Shown in pieces: positions 33,137-43,810 of a stretch of DNA of 64,000 nt. Origin of the DNA: Candidatus Competibacteraceae bacterium. GTDB lineage: Bacteria; Pseudomonadota; Gammaproteobacteria; Competibacterales; Competibacteraceae. The position numbers and the translations under genes were made by a program. The notes beneath the pieces are model-generated. The model was not told where the DNA came from and did no database searches. It was given only the letters and a program-made list of their open reading frames with translations. Numbering within the stretch: the stretch's first letter is position 1; every line of letters starts with the position of its first letter. The stretch spans positions 62,001-126,000 of the forward strand of contig CP065007.1 of the NCBI GenBank assembly GCA_016699715.1, read 5' to 3'.

Positions 33137-34084
33137 ATGAGCGCGCCACGGCTTTCCGTCATCATTCCGGTCTACAACGAGCAGGAGACCCTGCCGGCGT
33201 TGTTCGCCCGGCTTTACCCGGCGCTGGACGCGCTGAACGTGTCCTACGAGGTGCTGTTCGTCAACGACGGCAGCCGCGACCGCTCGGCGGCGCTGCTGAA
33301 GGATCAGTTTCTGGCTCGACCGGACGTGACGCGGGTCATTCTGTTCACCGCCAACTGCGGTCAGCACATGGCGATCATGGCCGGCTTCGAATATTGCCGG
33401 GGCGAACGGGTGGTCACCCTGGACGCCGACTTGCAGAACCCGCCGGAGGAAATCGGCAAGCTGCTGGCGGCGATGGATCGGGGCCACGACTATGTGGGCA
33501 GTATCCGGGCAAAACGCGAGGACAGCCTGTGGCGGCATGTTGCCTCGCGGCTGATGAACCGGGTACGCGAGCGGATCACCAAAATCCGCATGACCGATCA
33601 GGGCTGCATGTTGCGCGCCTACAGCCGCGATATCGTCACAGCCATCGTGTCCACTCGCGAGGTGAGCACCTACATCCCGGCGCTGGCCTACACCTTCGCG
33701 GCCAACCCGACCGAGGTCACGGTGGCCCACGCCGAGCGCGCCGCCGGCGAGTCGAAGTATTCGCTGTACCAGCTGATCCGATTGAACTTTGATCTGGTGA
33801 CGGGTTTCTCGCTGGTGCCCTTGCAGATGTTCTCGCTGGCCGGAGTCGCGCTGTCGTTGGCGGCGGTTGCCTTCGGAGTGTACCTGGCCATTCGCCGGCT
33901 GATTGTCGGCCCGGAAGCGGAGGGGGTGTTCACCCTGTTCGACATCAATTTCCTGCTGATGGGTATCCTGCTGTTCGGCATCGGGTTACTGGGCGAGTAC
34001 ATTGGCCGGATCTACCAGCAGGTGCGCGAGCGTCCGCGCTTCACCATCCAGGGGATTCTGGAACGGCGCGAGGAGGGAGAATGA
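33137..34084 (+). CDS. arnC: Undecaprenyl-phosphate Ara4FN transferase ArnC
   Basis: This 315-residue GT2 glycosyltransferase has its catalytic domain facing the cytoplasm, with LSVIIPVYNEQETLP, VNDGSRDRS and TLDADLQNPPEEI (DXD). Two C-terminal membrane helices (about 235-260 and 270-295) follow. GEYIGRIYQQVRERP is the usual ending. It transfers Ara4-formyl-N from UDP to undecaprenyl phosphate. The ATG at 33137 overlaps nothing but follows the arnB stop by one base. Confidence 0.95.
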   Translation: MSAPRLSVIIPVYNEQETLPALFARLYPALDALNVSYEVLFVNDGSRDRSAALLKDQFLARPDVTRVILFTANCGQHMAIMAGFEYCRGERVVTLDADLQNPPEEIGKLLAAMDRGHDYVGSIRAKREDSLWRHVASRLMNRVRERITKIRMTDQGCMLRAYSRDIVTAIVSTREVSTYIPALAYTFAANPTEVTVAHAERAAGESKYSLYQLIRLNFDLVTGFSLVPLQMFSLAGVALSLAAVAFGVYLAIRRLIVGPEAEGVFTLFDINFLLMGILLFGIGLLGEYIGRIYQQVRERPRFTIQGILERREEGE

Positions 34085-34088
34085 ATCG

Positions 34089-35012
34089 ATGACCCGCGCT
34101 GTCGTGTTCGCCTATCACAATGTCGGAGTGCGCTGCCTCAAGGTGTTGCTCGCGCACGGCGTTGACGTGGCGCTGGTTTTCACCCACACCGACAATCCCG
34201 GCGAGCAAATCTGGTTCGACAGCGTCGCCGCCACCGCGACCGAATACGGCATTCCGGCTATCACCCCGGAGGACCCGAACGCTCCGGAGGAGTTGCGGCG
34301 CATTCGCGAACTGGCTCCCGATTTTCTGTTCTCCTTCTACTATCGGCGGATGCTGGCGCCGGAACTGCTGGCCACTGCCCCGCGCGGCGCGCTGAATATG
34401 CACGGTTCGCTGCTGCCGAAGTATCGCGGCCGGGTGCCGGTCAACTGGGCGATCATTCATGGCGAGACCGAAACCGGGGCAACCCTGCATTACATGGTCG
34501 AAAAGCCGGATGCGGGCGACCTCGTGGCCCAGACCGCCGTGCCCATTCTGCCCGACGACACCGCCAAGGAAGTGTTCGATAAAGTCACCGTCGCCGCCGA
34601 ATTGACCTTGCATCATGTACTGCCCGCGCTGCTTGCTGGCACGGCACCGCGCATCACCCAGGATTTATCCAAGGGCCGCTACTTCTCCGGCCGCACGCCC
34701 GAGGACGGGTGCATCGACTGGAACTGGCCGGCGGCGCGGATTCACAATCTGGTCCGCGCGGTCGCGCCGCCGTATCCGGGCGCGTTCACCGTCGTGGCCG
34801 GGCAGCCGGCCCGAATACTGGGTACCCGGGTGATCGAAGCGGTCATGCCGGCGGCAGCGGCCGTGCTCGAACGGGTTGGCGATCGGCTGATTGCGCATTG
34901 TGCCGGCGGTGGCGCGTTGTTCGTTTCCACATTGGAGATGGCCGGGGAACGGGTGACGTCCGCGTCACTGACCGAGCAGCTCGGTCCCGGTCCGTGGCGC
35001 TTGGGCGATTGA
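34089..35012 (+). CDS. arnA: UDP-Ara4N formyltransferase (ArnA N-terminal half as a separate gene)
   Basis: This 307-residue protein is equivalent to the first half of E. coli ArnA. The formyl-tetrahydrofolate site carries the catalytic Asn and His in NMHGSLLPKYRGR and the Asp in KPDAGDLV. It formylates UDP-L-Ara4N, which makes the next transfer step favourable. The ATG at 34089 lies 4 bases after the arnC stop, with GAGGGAGA upstream. In enterobacteria this domain is fused to the decarboxylase encoded by the next gene; here a stop and 58 bases separate them. Confidence 0.93.
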   Translation: MTRAVVFAYHNVGVRCLKVLLAHGVDVALVFTHTDNPGEQIWFDSVAATATEYGIPAITPEDPNAPEELRRIRELAPDFLFSFYYRRMLAPELLATAPRGALNMHGSLLPKYRGRVPVNWAIIHGETETGATLHYMVEKPDAGDLVAQTAVPILPDDTAKEVFDKVTVAAELTLHHVLPALLAGTAPRITQDLSKGRYFSGRTPEDGCIDWNWPAARIHNLVRAVAPPYPGAFTVVAGQPARILGTRVIEAVMPAAAAVLERVGDRLIAHCAGGGALFVSTLEMAGERVTSASLTEQLGPGPWRLGD

Positions 35013-35070
35013 GATCACCGGGCAACACCCGCTTTACATTCATCGTCAAAACATCGGAACCCTTTCCGCA

Positions 35071-36114
35071 ATGAAAAGAGTCCTCATTCTCGGCGTCAAT
35101 GGCTTCATCGGTCATCATCTGTCCCAACGCATTTTGGCCGACACCGATTGGCAAATTCACGGCATGGATATGCAGGACGAGCGCGTCCGCGATCTGCTCG
35201 ACCATCCGCGCTTTCACTTTTTCGAGGGCGATATCACCATCAACCGGGAGTGGATCGAATATCACGTCAAGAAATGCGACGTGGTGCTGCCCCTGGTGGC
35301 CATCGCCACGCCCGCGACCTACGTGCGCGAGCCGCTGCGGGTGTTCGAACTCGACTTCGAGGCCAACCTGCCGATCGTGCGGTCCTGCGTCAAGTACCGC
35401 AAGCGGCTGATTTTCCCCTCGACCTCCGAGGTTTACGGCATGTGCGCGGACCCGGACTTCGATCCCGAGGATTCGCCGCTGGTCTACGGGCCGATCAACA
35501 AGCCCCGCTGGATCTATGCCTGCGCCAAGCAGATGATGGATCGGGTGATCTGGGCTTACGGTATGGAGCAGGGATTGGATTTCACCCTGTTTCGCCCTTT
35601 CAACTGGATCGGTTCCGGTCTCGATTCGATCAACACCCCCAAGGAAGGCAGCTCCCGGGTGATCACCCAATTTCTGGGTCAGATCGCGCGGGGGGAGGCG
35701 ATTAAATTGGTCGATGGTGGTACCCAGCGGCGCTCGTTCACCTACATCGACGACGGTATCAAGGCGCTGATGCGGATCATCGCCAACGAGCAGGGCGTGA
35801 CCAGCGGCAAGATTTACAATATTGGCAATCCGCGCAACAACTTGTCAGTGCGCGAACTCGCGGTCCGCATGTTGGAACTGGCGGCGGAGTACCCGGAATA
35901 CCGGGACCAGGCGGCCAAGGTGCAACTGATCGAAACCACCGCGAATGACTATTACGGCAAGGGCTATCAGGATGTGCAGCAGCGGGTGCCGAAGATCGCC
36001 AACACCTGCGCCGATCTCGACTGGCGACCCGAAGTTACCATGGACGAGGCGTTGCGGCGGATTTTCGAGGCCTATCGCACCCATGTGGCCGATGCCGGCA
36101 CGCTGGTCGACTAA
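35071..36114 (+). CDS. arnA: UDP-glucuronate oxidative decarboxylase (ArnA C-terminal half as a separate gene)
   Basis: This 347-residue extended short-chain dehydrogenase has the NAD site GVNGFIGHHLSQ, the catalytic STSEVYG and YACAK (YxxxK), and the family loop RPFNWIGSGLDSI. It oxidises and decarboxylates UDP-glucuronate to UDP-4-keto-pentose, the first committed Ara4N step. The length and start match the C-terminal part of ArnA. It is an intact gene, not the product of a frameshift: both halves have their own start and stop. Confidence 0.94.
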   Translation: MKRVLILGVNGFIGHHLSQRILADTDWQIHGMDMQDERVRDLLDHPRFHFFEGDITINREWIEYHVKKCDVVLPLVAIATPATYVREPLRVFELDFEANLPIVRSCVKYRKRLIFPSTSEVYGMCADPDFDPEDSPLVYGPINKPRWIYACAKQMMDRVIWAYGMEQGLDFTLFRPFNWIGSGLDSINTPKEGSSRVITQFLGQIARGEAIKLVDGGTQRRSFTYIDDGIKALMRIIANEQGVTSGKIYNIGNPRNNLSVRELAVRMLELAAEYPEYRDQAAKVQLIETTANDYYGKGYQDVQQRVPKIANTCADLDWRPEVTMDEALRRIFEAYRTHVADAGTLVD

Positions 36115-36117
36115 ACC

Positions 36118-37035
36118 ATGTCAGTGCCATTGCTGGCTCTCAAGGTCGATGTCGATACCCTGCGCGGGACGCTGGAGGGCGTGCCGCGACTGGTGGAATT
36201 ATTCCGCCGACAGCAAATCGATGCGACGTTTTTATTCAGTTTGGGACCCGATCACACCGGTTGGGCGATTCGGCGAGTCTTCCGGCGCGGCTTTCTCGGC
36301 AAGGTCAAGCGGACCTCGGTCATTGAGCATTACGGCTGGAAAACTTTGTTGTACGGAACACTGTTGCCCGGTCCAGACATTGGTCGGCGGGCGGGCGACG
36401 TGATGCGGCGGGTGCGCGATGCCGGTTTCGAAACGGGCATTCACTGTTGGGATCATGTGCTCTGGCAGGATCATGTCGCCGGGGCTGACCGCGAATGGAC
36501 GGCGCGGCAAATGCGGAAGGCGGTGGATCGTTACGCGGAGATTTTCGGCACGGCGGCGACCGGGCATGGCGCGGCCGGTTGGCAAATGAACGGTCACGCG
36601 CTGCGGTTCGCCGAGGCGTTCGGTTTTGCCTGGTGCTCCGATTCACGCGGCGATCATCCCTTTCTGCCCGTGGTTGACGGTGAGGTGATCCGCTGCCCGC
36701 AATTGCCGACCACCTTGCCAACGCTGGATGAGTTGATCGGTGTGGACGGAATAACGCCGGATCATGTCGGCGACCGCTTGTTGGCGATCACGCAAACGCC
36801 ACGCGCGACCGGCCATGTGTTTACCCTGCACGCCGAGCTTGAGGGCTTAAAATTTCTGCCGATTCTCGACCGACTGCTGACCGGTTGGCGCACTCAGGGC
36901 TATCGCCTCGGCGCGCTGCGCACGCTGGCCGGCGAGATGTCGCGGGATGCCTTGCCCCGATATGAAATTGTTGATGGAACCGTTCCAGGGCGTAGTGGGA
37001 CCTTGCGGGTTCAGGGACCCGCTTTCGTCGCTTGA
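36118..37035 (+). CDS. arnD: 4-deoxy-4-formamido-L-arabinose-phosphoundecaprenol deformylase ArnD
   Basis: This 305-residue polysaccharide-deacetylase fold protein has the metal/catalytic motifs LKVDVDTLRGT, HCWDHVLWQDH and GHGAAGWQMN. It removes the formyl group from undecaprenyl-phosphate-Ara4FN so that ArnT can use it. It starts three bases after the decarboxylase stop and is the last gene of the arn operon. The 67-base space to the convergent ureC has no hairpin that I could see. Confidence 0.94.
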   Translation: MSVPLLALKVDVDTLRGTLEGVPRLVELFRRQQIDATFLFSLGPDHTGWAIRRVFRRGFLGKVKRTSVIEHYGWKTLLYGTLLPGPDIGRRAGDVMRRVRDAGFETGIHCWDHVLWQDHVAGADREWTARQMRKAVDRYAEIFGTAATGHGAAGWQMNGHALRFAEAFGFAWCSDSRGDHPFLPVVDGEVIRCPQLPTTLPTLDELIGVDGITPDHVGDRLLAITQTPRATGHVFTLHAELEGLKFLPILDRLLTGWRTQGYRLGALRTLAGEMSRDALPRYEIVDGTVPGRSGTLRVQGPAFVA

Positions 37036-37102
37036 GGCATGGCCCCGTTCAAGTACTTCGGACGTGGATGCAATCAACCGCAACCTGATCTGAAGCACGA
37101 CT

Positions 37103-38832
<1,730 letters not shown>

Positions 38833-38836
<4 letters not shown>

Positions 38837-39150
38837 GGCCGCCGCTCCAGCGGCCCCATCACCTCGGCGCGGAAACCATGGACCTCCCGTGCTCCCGCGT
38901 AATCCACCAACTCCACCTCGCGTTCCTGGCCGGGCTCGAAGCGCACGGCGGTGCCGGCGGGGATGTCCAGCCGGCAACCGCGCGCCAGTGTCCGGTCGAA
39001 GCGCAGCGCCGGGTTGGTCTCGGCGAAATGGTAATGCGAACCGACCTGGATCGGCCGGTCGCCGGTGTTGGCCACGCTCAGCCGCTGCACACGGCGGCCG
39101 GCGTTGAGTTCGAGGTCACCATCGGCGGTGACGATTTCGCCGGGGATCAT
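38833..39150 (-). CDS. ureB: Urease beta subunit UreB
   Basis: This 105-residue protein starts MIPGEIV and has the family motif GDRPIQVGSHYHFAETNPAL. It is a structural subunit that packs on UreC in the (abc)3 urease. It overlaps ureC by four bases and starts 11 bases after the ureA stop. Confidence 0.97.
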
Positions 39151-39161
39151 GGGCGTTCTCC

Positions 39162-39464
39162 TCAGGGAATCGGGTGGTGCACGGTGACCAGTTTGGTGCC
39201 GTCCGGAAAAGTAGCCTCGATCTGCACGTCGGGGACCATCTCCGGGACGCCTTCCATCACGTCGTCGCGGCTCAGCAGGGTACGGCCGTGGCTCATCAGT
39301 TCCGCCACACTCTTACCCTCCCGCGCGCCTTCCAGCAGGGCACAGGAAATATAGGCGACGGCTTCCGGATAGTTGAGTTTCAGGCCCTTGGCCTTGCGCC
39401 GTTCCGCCAGCAGGCCGGCGGTGAACAGCAGCAGCTTGTCTTTTTCGCGGGGCGTGAGTTCCAT
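39162..39464 (-). CDS. ureA: Urease gamma subunit UreA
   Basis: This 100-residue protein starts MELTPREKDKLLLFTAGLLAE and contains the typical GLKLNYPEAVAYIS and FPDGTKLVTVHHPI endings. It is the smallest structural subunit, kept as a separate gene. It lies 18 bases after ureD in the order ureD, ureA, ureB, ureC. Confidence 0.97.
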   Translation of the reverse strand: MELTPREKDKLLLFTAGLLAERRKAKGLKLNYPEAVAYISCALLEGAREGKSVAELMSHGRTLLSRDDVMEGVPEMVPDVQIEATFPDGTKLVTVHHPIP

Positions 39465-39482
39465 GAACGTTCTCGCACGAGG

Positions 39483-40322
39483 TCAGGTGGTCCAGAAACG
39501 GGAAGGGCAGGGCGGACGGTCCAATAGCGCCGGTCTGAGCAAGCTCCATGCCAGGGTCAGAAGCTGGCGGGCCATGGTCGCCGATGGACCCAGATAGCGA
39601 CACACCAGCACGCCGTCCAACTGACTGACGGATACCCTGGCCTCGCCAGCGGCCGGCTCCAGGGCGGCGCGCACATCGTCAACCAGACCCGGCGGCGAAC
39701 CGGCGGCGAGCAGGGTGGCGCTGGCCGGTTGACCTTGCAGTCCCCAGTGAGCGGTGAGCGCCGGGTCTCCACCAGTATAGCGGCCGTGCTCCAGATAGAG
39801 CGGTTCGCCATCGCGCCATAGTTCGAAATTCTGCCGGCATTCGCCGTATTCAAACCGCTCGCCAGCCGCCGGTCGGCCCAGGCAGAGGATTTCCCAACCC
39901 AGAAAGCGCGCATTGCCCTGTAAGTCGATCCGGGTCGAGGCGTGTATCCGGGCGCCTTGGTAGATGATGTTTTCCTGAGGCAACCATTCCAGCGTCGCCC
40001 CGGTGGCGACGGTCAAGTGTTGGAGTTGTCGGGCGAACGGACCCGCGCTGCGGTAAAATTTGCCGGCGGCCGGGGTGGTCAGCAGCGCATGGGTGCCCGG
40101 ATCGAGAGTAGCATCGATCCGCAGTTGATCGCCGCCGACCACACCGCCGGGGGGATGAAGAATCGCAACGTGACAGACAGCTTTTCCTTCGGGATAGAAC
40201 GGCCGTTGCACTTGCAAAGGGCCGCGATGCGCGCATTGCCCTAGAATGGTGCGCTGGGCCTGGCGCTGAAAACCGAGGGTTAGATGGGCTTGCCAGCCCG
40301 TGGCGGATGCGGTCGAAGTCAT
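39483..40322 (-). CDS. ureD: Urease accessory protein UreD
   Basis: This 279-residue protein has the conserved segments CHVAILHPPGGVVGGDQL, TTPAAGKFYRS and TLEWLPQENIIY. UreD binds apo-urease and recruits UreF and UreG. I chose the ATG at 40322, which gives the usual short N-terminus; the frame is open to 40442. It is the first gene of ureDABC. The 191 bases between it and the divergent bioH presumably hold both promoters, but no clear boxes stand out. Confidence 0.94.
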   Translation of the reverse strand: MTSTASATGWQAHLTLGFQRQAQRTILGQCAHRGPLQVQRPFYPEGKAVCHVAILHPPGGVVGGDQLRIDATLDPGTHALLTTPAAGKFYRSAGPFARQLQHLTVATGATLEWLPQENIIYQGARIHASTRIDLQGNARFLGWEILCLGRPAAGERFEYGECRQNFELWRDGEPLYLEHGRYTGGDPALTAHWGLQGQPASATLLAAGSPPGLVDDVRAALEPAAGEARVSVSQLDGVLVCRYLGPSATMARQLLTLAWSLLRPALLDRPPCPSRFWTT

Positions 40323-40513
40323 GGCACCATGCGATAGCTCAGATCGGCGGAATGGTGGGCATTGTAGCCTCCCGCCGGAAATCGCACCGAACCCGCTGAA
40401 CCCGGTATGGTGATTGCGGTCCCCGTTCGATACGGCCGGCATCGGGTCGGATCGGGTGTTGCTTACGGGGCAGGGTCGCTAACTTGGAGGCTTGAACGCT
40501 TGGAACAACCCGC

Positions 40514-41335
40514 ATGATGAACTTATCCGTTGATGGCGATGGGGTGTCGGAAACGAGCCCCATGGCATCCTCGCTCTACACCGAAACCATCGGGACCGGG
40601 CCGGATGTGGTGCTGGTGCATGGCTGGGGCATGCATTCCGGCGTCTGGGAAGACGTAGTGGAATCTCTGCTCGATCACTATCGGGTGACCCTATTGGACT
40701 TGCCGGGGCATGGCTACAGCCGGTCGACGGCTGCCGGTCATGCCCTGAACGATCTGGCTTCCGCGCTGGCGACGGCGACGCCGGCGCCGGCCGCCTGGGT
40801 AGGTTGGTCGCTGGGTGGGTTGGTCGCGCAACAGGTGGCGCTGGCTGCCCCGGAGCGGGTCAGTCGGTTGGTGCTGGTCAACAGCACGCCCTGTTTCGTG
40901 CAACGACCCGACTGGTCGCGCGGCATTGCCCGGTCGGTATTGCACCGCTTTGCGGAGGAGTTGCGGCAGGACCACCAGGCCGTGCTCAAGCGCTTCATCG
41001 CCCTGGAGGTGCACGGCAGCGAACATGCAAGCGCGCAATTACACCGCCTTAAGGCCATGCTGTTCCAGCACGGACAGCCGGACGTGGCGGCGCTGGAAGA
41101 TGGGCTGACGATGCTCGAAACCAGCGACCTGCGCGCCGAGTTACCGCGCATCGCCTGTCCGATCCTGCTGTTGATGGGGCAGCGCGACCAACTGGTGCCG
41201 GCGGCGGCCGGCGAAGCCATGCGGGATGTGCTGCCGGACGCGCGCCTGCATGTCTTTCCCCGCGCTGGTCACGCGCCGTTCTTTTCGCACTTGCCGGAAT
41301 TCGTGGCCGAACTGCGGGCGTTTCTCGATGCATGA
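40514..41335 (+). CDS. bioH: Pimeloyl-ACP methyl ester carboxylesterase BioH
   Basis: This alpha/beta hydrolase is up to 273 residues; the ATG at 40562 would give 257, closer to the family norm. It carries the nucleophile elbow GWSLGG, the Asp in MGQRDQLVP and the His in RAGHAPFFSH. It removes the methyl ester from pimeloyl-ACP, ending the BioC-initiated pimelate pathway of biotin synthesis. The stop overlaps the bioC start by eight bases. Confidence 0.93.
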   Translation: MMNLSVDGDGVSETSPMASSLYTETIGTGPDVVLVHGWGMHSGVWEDVVESLLDHYRVTLLDLPGHGYSRSTAAGHALNDLASALATATPAPAAWVGWSLGGLVAQQVALAAPERVSRLVLVNSTPCFVQRPDWSRGIARSVLHRFAEELRQDHQAVLKRFIALEVHGSEHASAQLHRLKAMLFQHGQPDVAALEDGLTMLETSDLRAELPRIACPILLLMGQRDQLVPAAAGEAMRDVLPDARLHVFPRAGHAPFFSHLPEFVAELRAFLDA

Positions 41336-42227
41336 ACCTTCCGATAGCCCCTTTACACTCGACCGGAAGCGGCTGCGCCGGGCATTCGAGCGGGCGGCGG
41401 CCAGCTACGACCAAGCTGCTTTTTTGCAACGCGAGATCGGTGGTCGGCTGCTGGAACGGCTGGACCTGATCAAGCTGAAGCCCGAATCGATCATCGATAT
41501 CGGTTGCGGAACCGGGGCGATCACGGCGATGTTGTTGAAGAAATATCGCAAGGCGCGGGTGATCGGACTGGAACTGGCGCCGGCCATGGTGGCGGCCGCC
41601 CGAAAACGCGCGCCCTGGCTGCGTACCTTGCGCGGCGTGGTCGGCGAAGCCGAAGCACTGCCGCTGGCCGACGCCAGTTGCGATTTAATTTTTTCCAACC
41701 TCGCCCTGCAATGGACGCTGGATCTGGACCGCGTGTTCGCCGAGTTTCAACGGGTGCTCAAGCCGGGCGGTGTGCTGCTGTTCAGCACGCTGGGACCCGA
41801 TACTCTGCTCGAACTGCGCCGTAGTTGGGCAGCCGCCGATGCTTATCACCATGTCAACGCTTTTTTCGATATGCACGATATCGGTGATGCCCTGATGCGG
41901 ACCCGTCTGGCCGAACCGGTGATGGATACCGAACGGCTGACGCTCACCTATCGGGATGTGGATGGGCTGATCAACGACCTCAGGGCGCTCGGTGCTGGCA
42001 ATGTAACCGCCGGCCGACCCCGCGGCCTGACGAGCAGGAGGCGGATGCGAGCCATGCGGGAGAGCTACGAACGATATCGCCGCCCCGATGGTCTGCTGCC
42101 AGTCACCTGTGAGGTGGTTTATGGCCATGCCTGGGGACCGCTCTCCAGCCCGTCGCGCGCTCGGACGGCGAGTCCGGCGGTATTCCCGTTATCGCAATTG
42201 CGCCACCGCGGCTGGAAAGAAGACTGA
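41328..42227 (+). CDS. bioC: Malonyl-ACP O-methyltransferase BioC
   Basis: This 299-residue SAM-dependent methyltransferase has its SAM site at IIDIGCGTGAIT (about 52-63), then LPLADASCDLIFSNLALQW and VLKPGGVLLFSTLGPDTL. It methylates malonyl-ACP so that fatty acid synthase can build the pimeloyl chain. It is coupled to bioH by overlap. bioD, which often follows, is not here, and the other bio genes are outside the window. Confidence 0.95.
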   Translation: MHEPSDSPFTLDRKRLRRAFERAAASYDQAAFLQREIGGRLLERLDLIKLKPESIIDIGCGTGAITAMLLKKYRKARVIGLELAPAMVAAARKRAPWLRTLRGVVGEAEALPLADASCDLIFSNLALQWTLDLDRVFAEFQRVLKPGGVLLFSTLGPDTLLELRRSWAAADAYHHVNAFFDMHDIGDALMRTRLAEPVMDTERLTLTYRDVDGLINDLRALGAGNVTAGRPRGLTSRRRMRAMRESYERYRRPDGLLPVTCEVVYGHAWGPLSSPSRARTASPAVFPLSQLRHRGWKED

Positions 42228-42357
42228 ACCCGGATCTCGCCGTCTTTGCAGCATCTCTTAACGTACAAATCCCTAGTTTTAGGCAAGGGTATTGACAAGA
42301 GCCGCGTATCCCGTTACTTGTTAATAAGGCAAGGCAAAGCAGGGGAATTGCCGAATT

Positions 42358-42840
42358 ATGGTCGCGGTCGAGAGCGGTATGGCAGAGTGCCAATATTGTT
42401 ATGTGCTTCGTCCCAACCGATCGCTATCGTGGCGGCAAAATCTGGGGGTGTTCGGCGGTTTGTGCCTGGTGACCCTGATGCTGGTGGCTCCTCTGGTCGC
42501 CATGGGGTTCTGGCTGGTGTTGCCGTTCGCCGGTCTGGAACTGCTGGCGGTGGGGATCGGGCTGTACTACGTGACCTGTCGCTGTCATGAATGCGAAGTG
42601 ATCTGCGTTGCGGCGGACAGCATCCGGATCGAACGGGGGCGGCGACGTCCCCAGCAGAGCTGGGTGCTGACCCGGCATTGGGCGCGGGTAGTGCTGACGG
42701 ATTGTCCCCGGCGCTGGTATCCGAGCCGCTTGCAGATCCGTGCCCAAGGTCGGGTTGTCGAGGTTGGTCGTTTTCTGATCGAAGAAGAACGGTGCGAGTT
42801 GGCCCGGGAACTAAGCCGTTGCCTTCGCGCCAATCCATAA
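42358..42840 (+). CDS. DUF2244 membrane protein
   Basis: This encodes 160 residues. Two adjacent membrane helices at about 32-70 are typical of DUF2244 integral membrane proteins. The cytoplasmic C-terminal half has VLTRHWARVVLTDCPRRWYPSRLQIRAQGR. The gene is often found next to cytochrome c oxidase genes in Proteobacteria, as here; its role is unknown. The ATG at 42379 (MAECQY) is an alternative start. The upstream space 42228-42357 contains TTGACA (42292-42297), but no convincing -10 box at normal spacing. Confidence 0.85.
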   Translation: MVAVESGMAECQYCYVLRPNRSLSWRQNLGVFGGLCLVTLMLVAPLVAMGFWLVLPFAGLELLAVGIGLYYVTCRCHECEVICVAADSIRIERGRRRPQQSWVLTRHWARVVLTDCPRRWYPSRLQIRAQGRVVEVGRFLIEEERCELARELSRCLRANP

Positions 42841-42955
42841 ATCTCTCTACCTTTTGATACAGTCGGAGTCAATCCGGCTGTTTTGTGCGTTTTACACCAG
42901 ACGCCGCCGGCATCCGCAAGACCGGGCGCGTCAAACTATCCGGATGAGGAGGAGT

Positions 42956-43810
42956 ATGGCAACCAGTCGCATCGCGCACGGAGGCGGTATCGCCTTGAGT
43001 GCAGCACTATTGTTGGCGTGGAGCATGGGCGCGCGCGCCGATTTGACCTTGAACATGCCGCGGGGCGTCACCACCATCAGCCATGATGTTTACGATCTGC
43101 ACATGCTGATCTTCTGGGTTTGCGTGGCCATCGGCATCGTGGTGTTCGGAGTCATGTTCTGGTCAATCTATCACCACCGCAAATCGCGCGGCGCGGTGCC
43201 TGCTCAGTTCCACGAGAGCACCTTGGTCGAAGTGTTGTGGACGATTGTCCCGATGCTGATTCTGATCGGCATGGCGGTTCCCGCCACCGGCACCTTGGTT
43301 CGTATGTACGACGCCCGCGATGCCGAACTGACGGTCAAGGTCACCGGCTATCAGTGGCGTTGGCAATACGACTATCTGGACGATGGCGTCAAGTTCTTCA
43401 GTACGCTTTCCACCCCCCAGGCCCAGATCCGCAATCTCGCCGCCAAGGGCGAGCATTATCTGCTGGAGGTAGACAATCCATTAGTGTTGCCGGTCGGCAA
43501 AAAGGTGCGCATCCTGACCACCGCCGCCGATGTGATTCATTCCTGGTGGGTACCGGAATTGGGCTGGAAAAAAGATGCGATTCCCGGATTCATCAATGAG
43601 GTCTGGACGCAGATCGAGAAACCGGGTATCTACCGCGGCCAGTGCGCCGAACTGTGCGGCAGGGATCACGGCTTTATGCCGATCGTGGTCAAGGCCGTGC
43701 CCGAGGCGGAGTTCCAGCAATGGCTGGAGCAGATGAAGAAAGATGCAACCCCGCAAACCGCGCAAAACGACTCGCGCTCCCCCATCGTTCCTGGAGGTCA
43801 GACTCTATGA
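42956..43810 (+). CDS. coxB: Cytochrome c oxidase subunit II
   Basis: This 284-residue protein has a signal peptide ending near ARA (about 25). Two helices follow (about 45-70 and 90-110), then a periplasmic cupredoxin domain. The CuA site is GQCAELCGRDHGFM, with an upstream His in DVIHSWWVP; the aromatic electron-entry patch is GYQWRWQYDY. There is no fused cytochrome c domain. The ATG at 42956 has GAGGAGG upstream. It takes electrons from cytochrome c and passes them to subunit I, and it ends just after the coxA start. Confidence 0.96.
   Translation: MATSRIAHGGGIALSAALLLAWSMGARADLTLNMPRGVTTISHDVYDLHMLIFWVCVAIGIVVFGVMFWSIYHHRKSRGAVPAQFHESTLVEVLWTIVPMLILIGMAVPATGTLVRMYDARDAELTVKVTGYQWRWQYDYLDDGVKFFSTLSTPQAQIRNLAAKGEHYLLEVDNPLVLPVGKKVRILTTAADVIHSWWVPELGWKKDAIPGFINEVWTQIEKPGIYRGQCAELCGRDHGFMPIVVKAVPEAEFQQWLEQMKKDATPQTAQNDSRSPIVPGGQTL

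Noticed and set aside
42292..42297. TTGACA as the -35 of a promoter for the DUF2244/cox genes
   Set aside because: No acceptable -10 hexamer lies 15-19 bases downstream.
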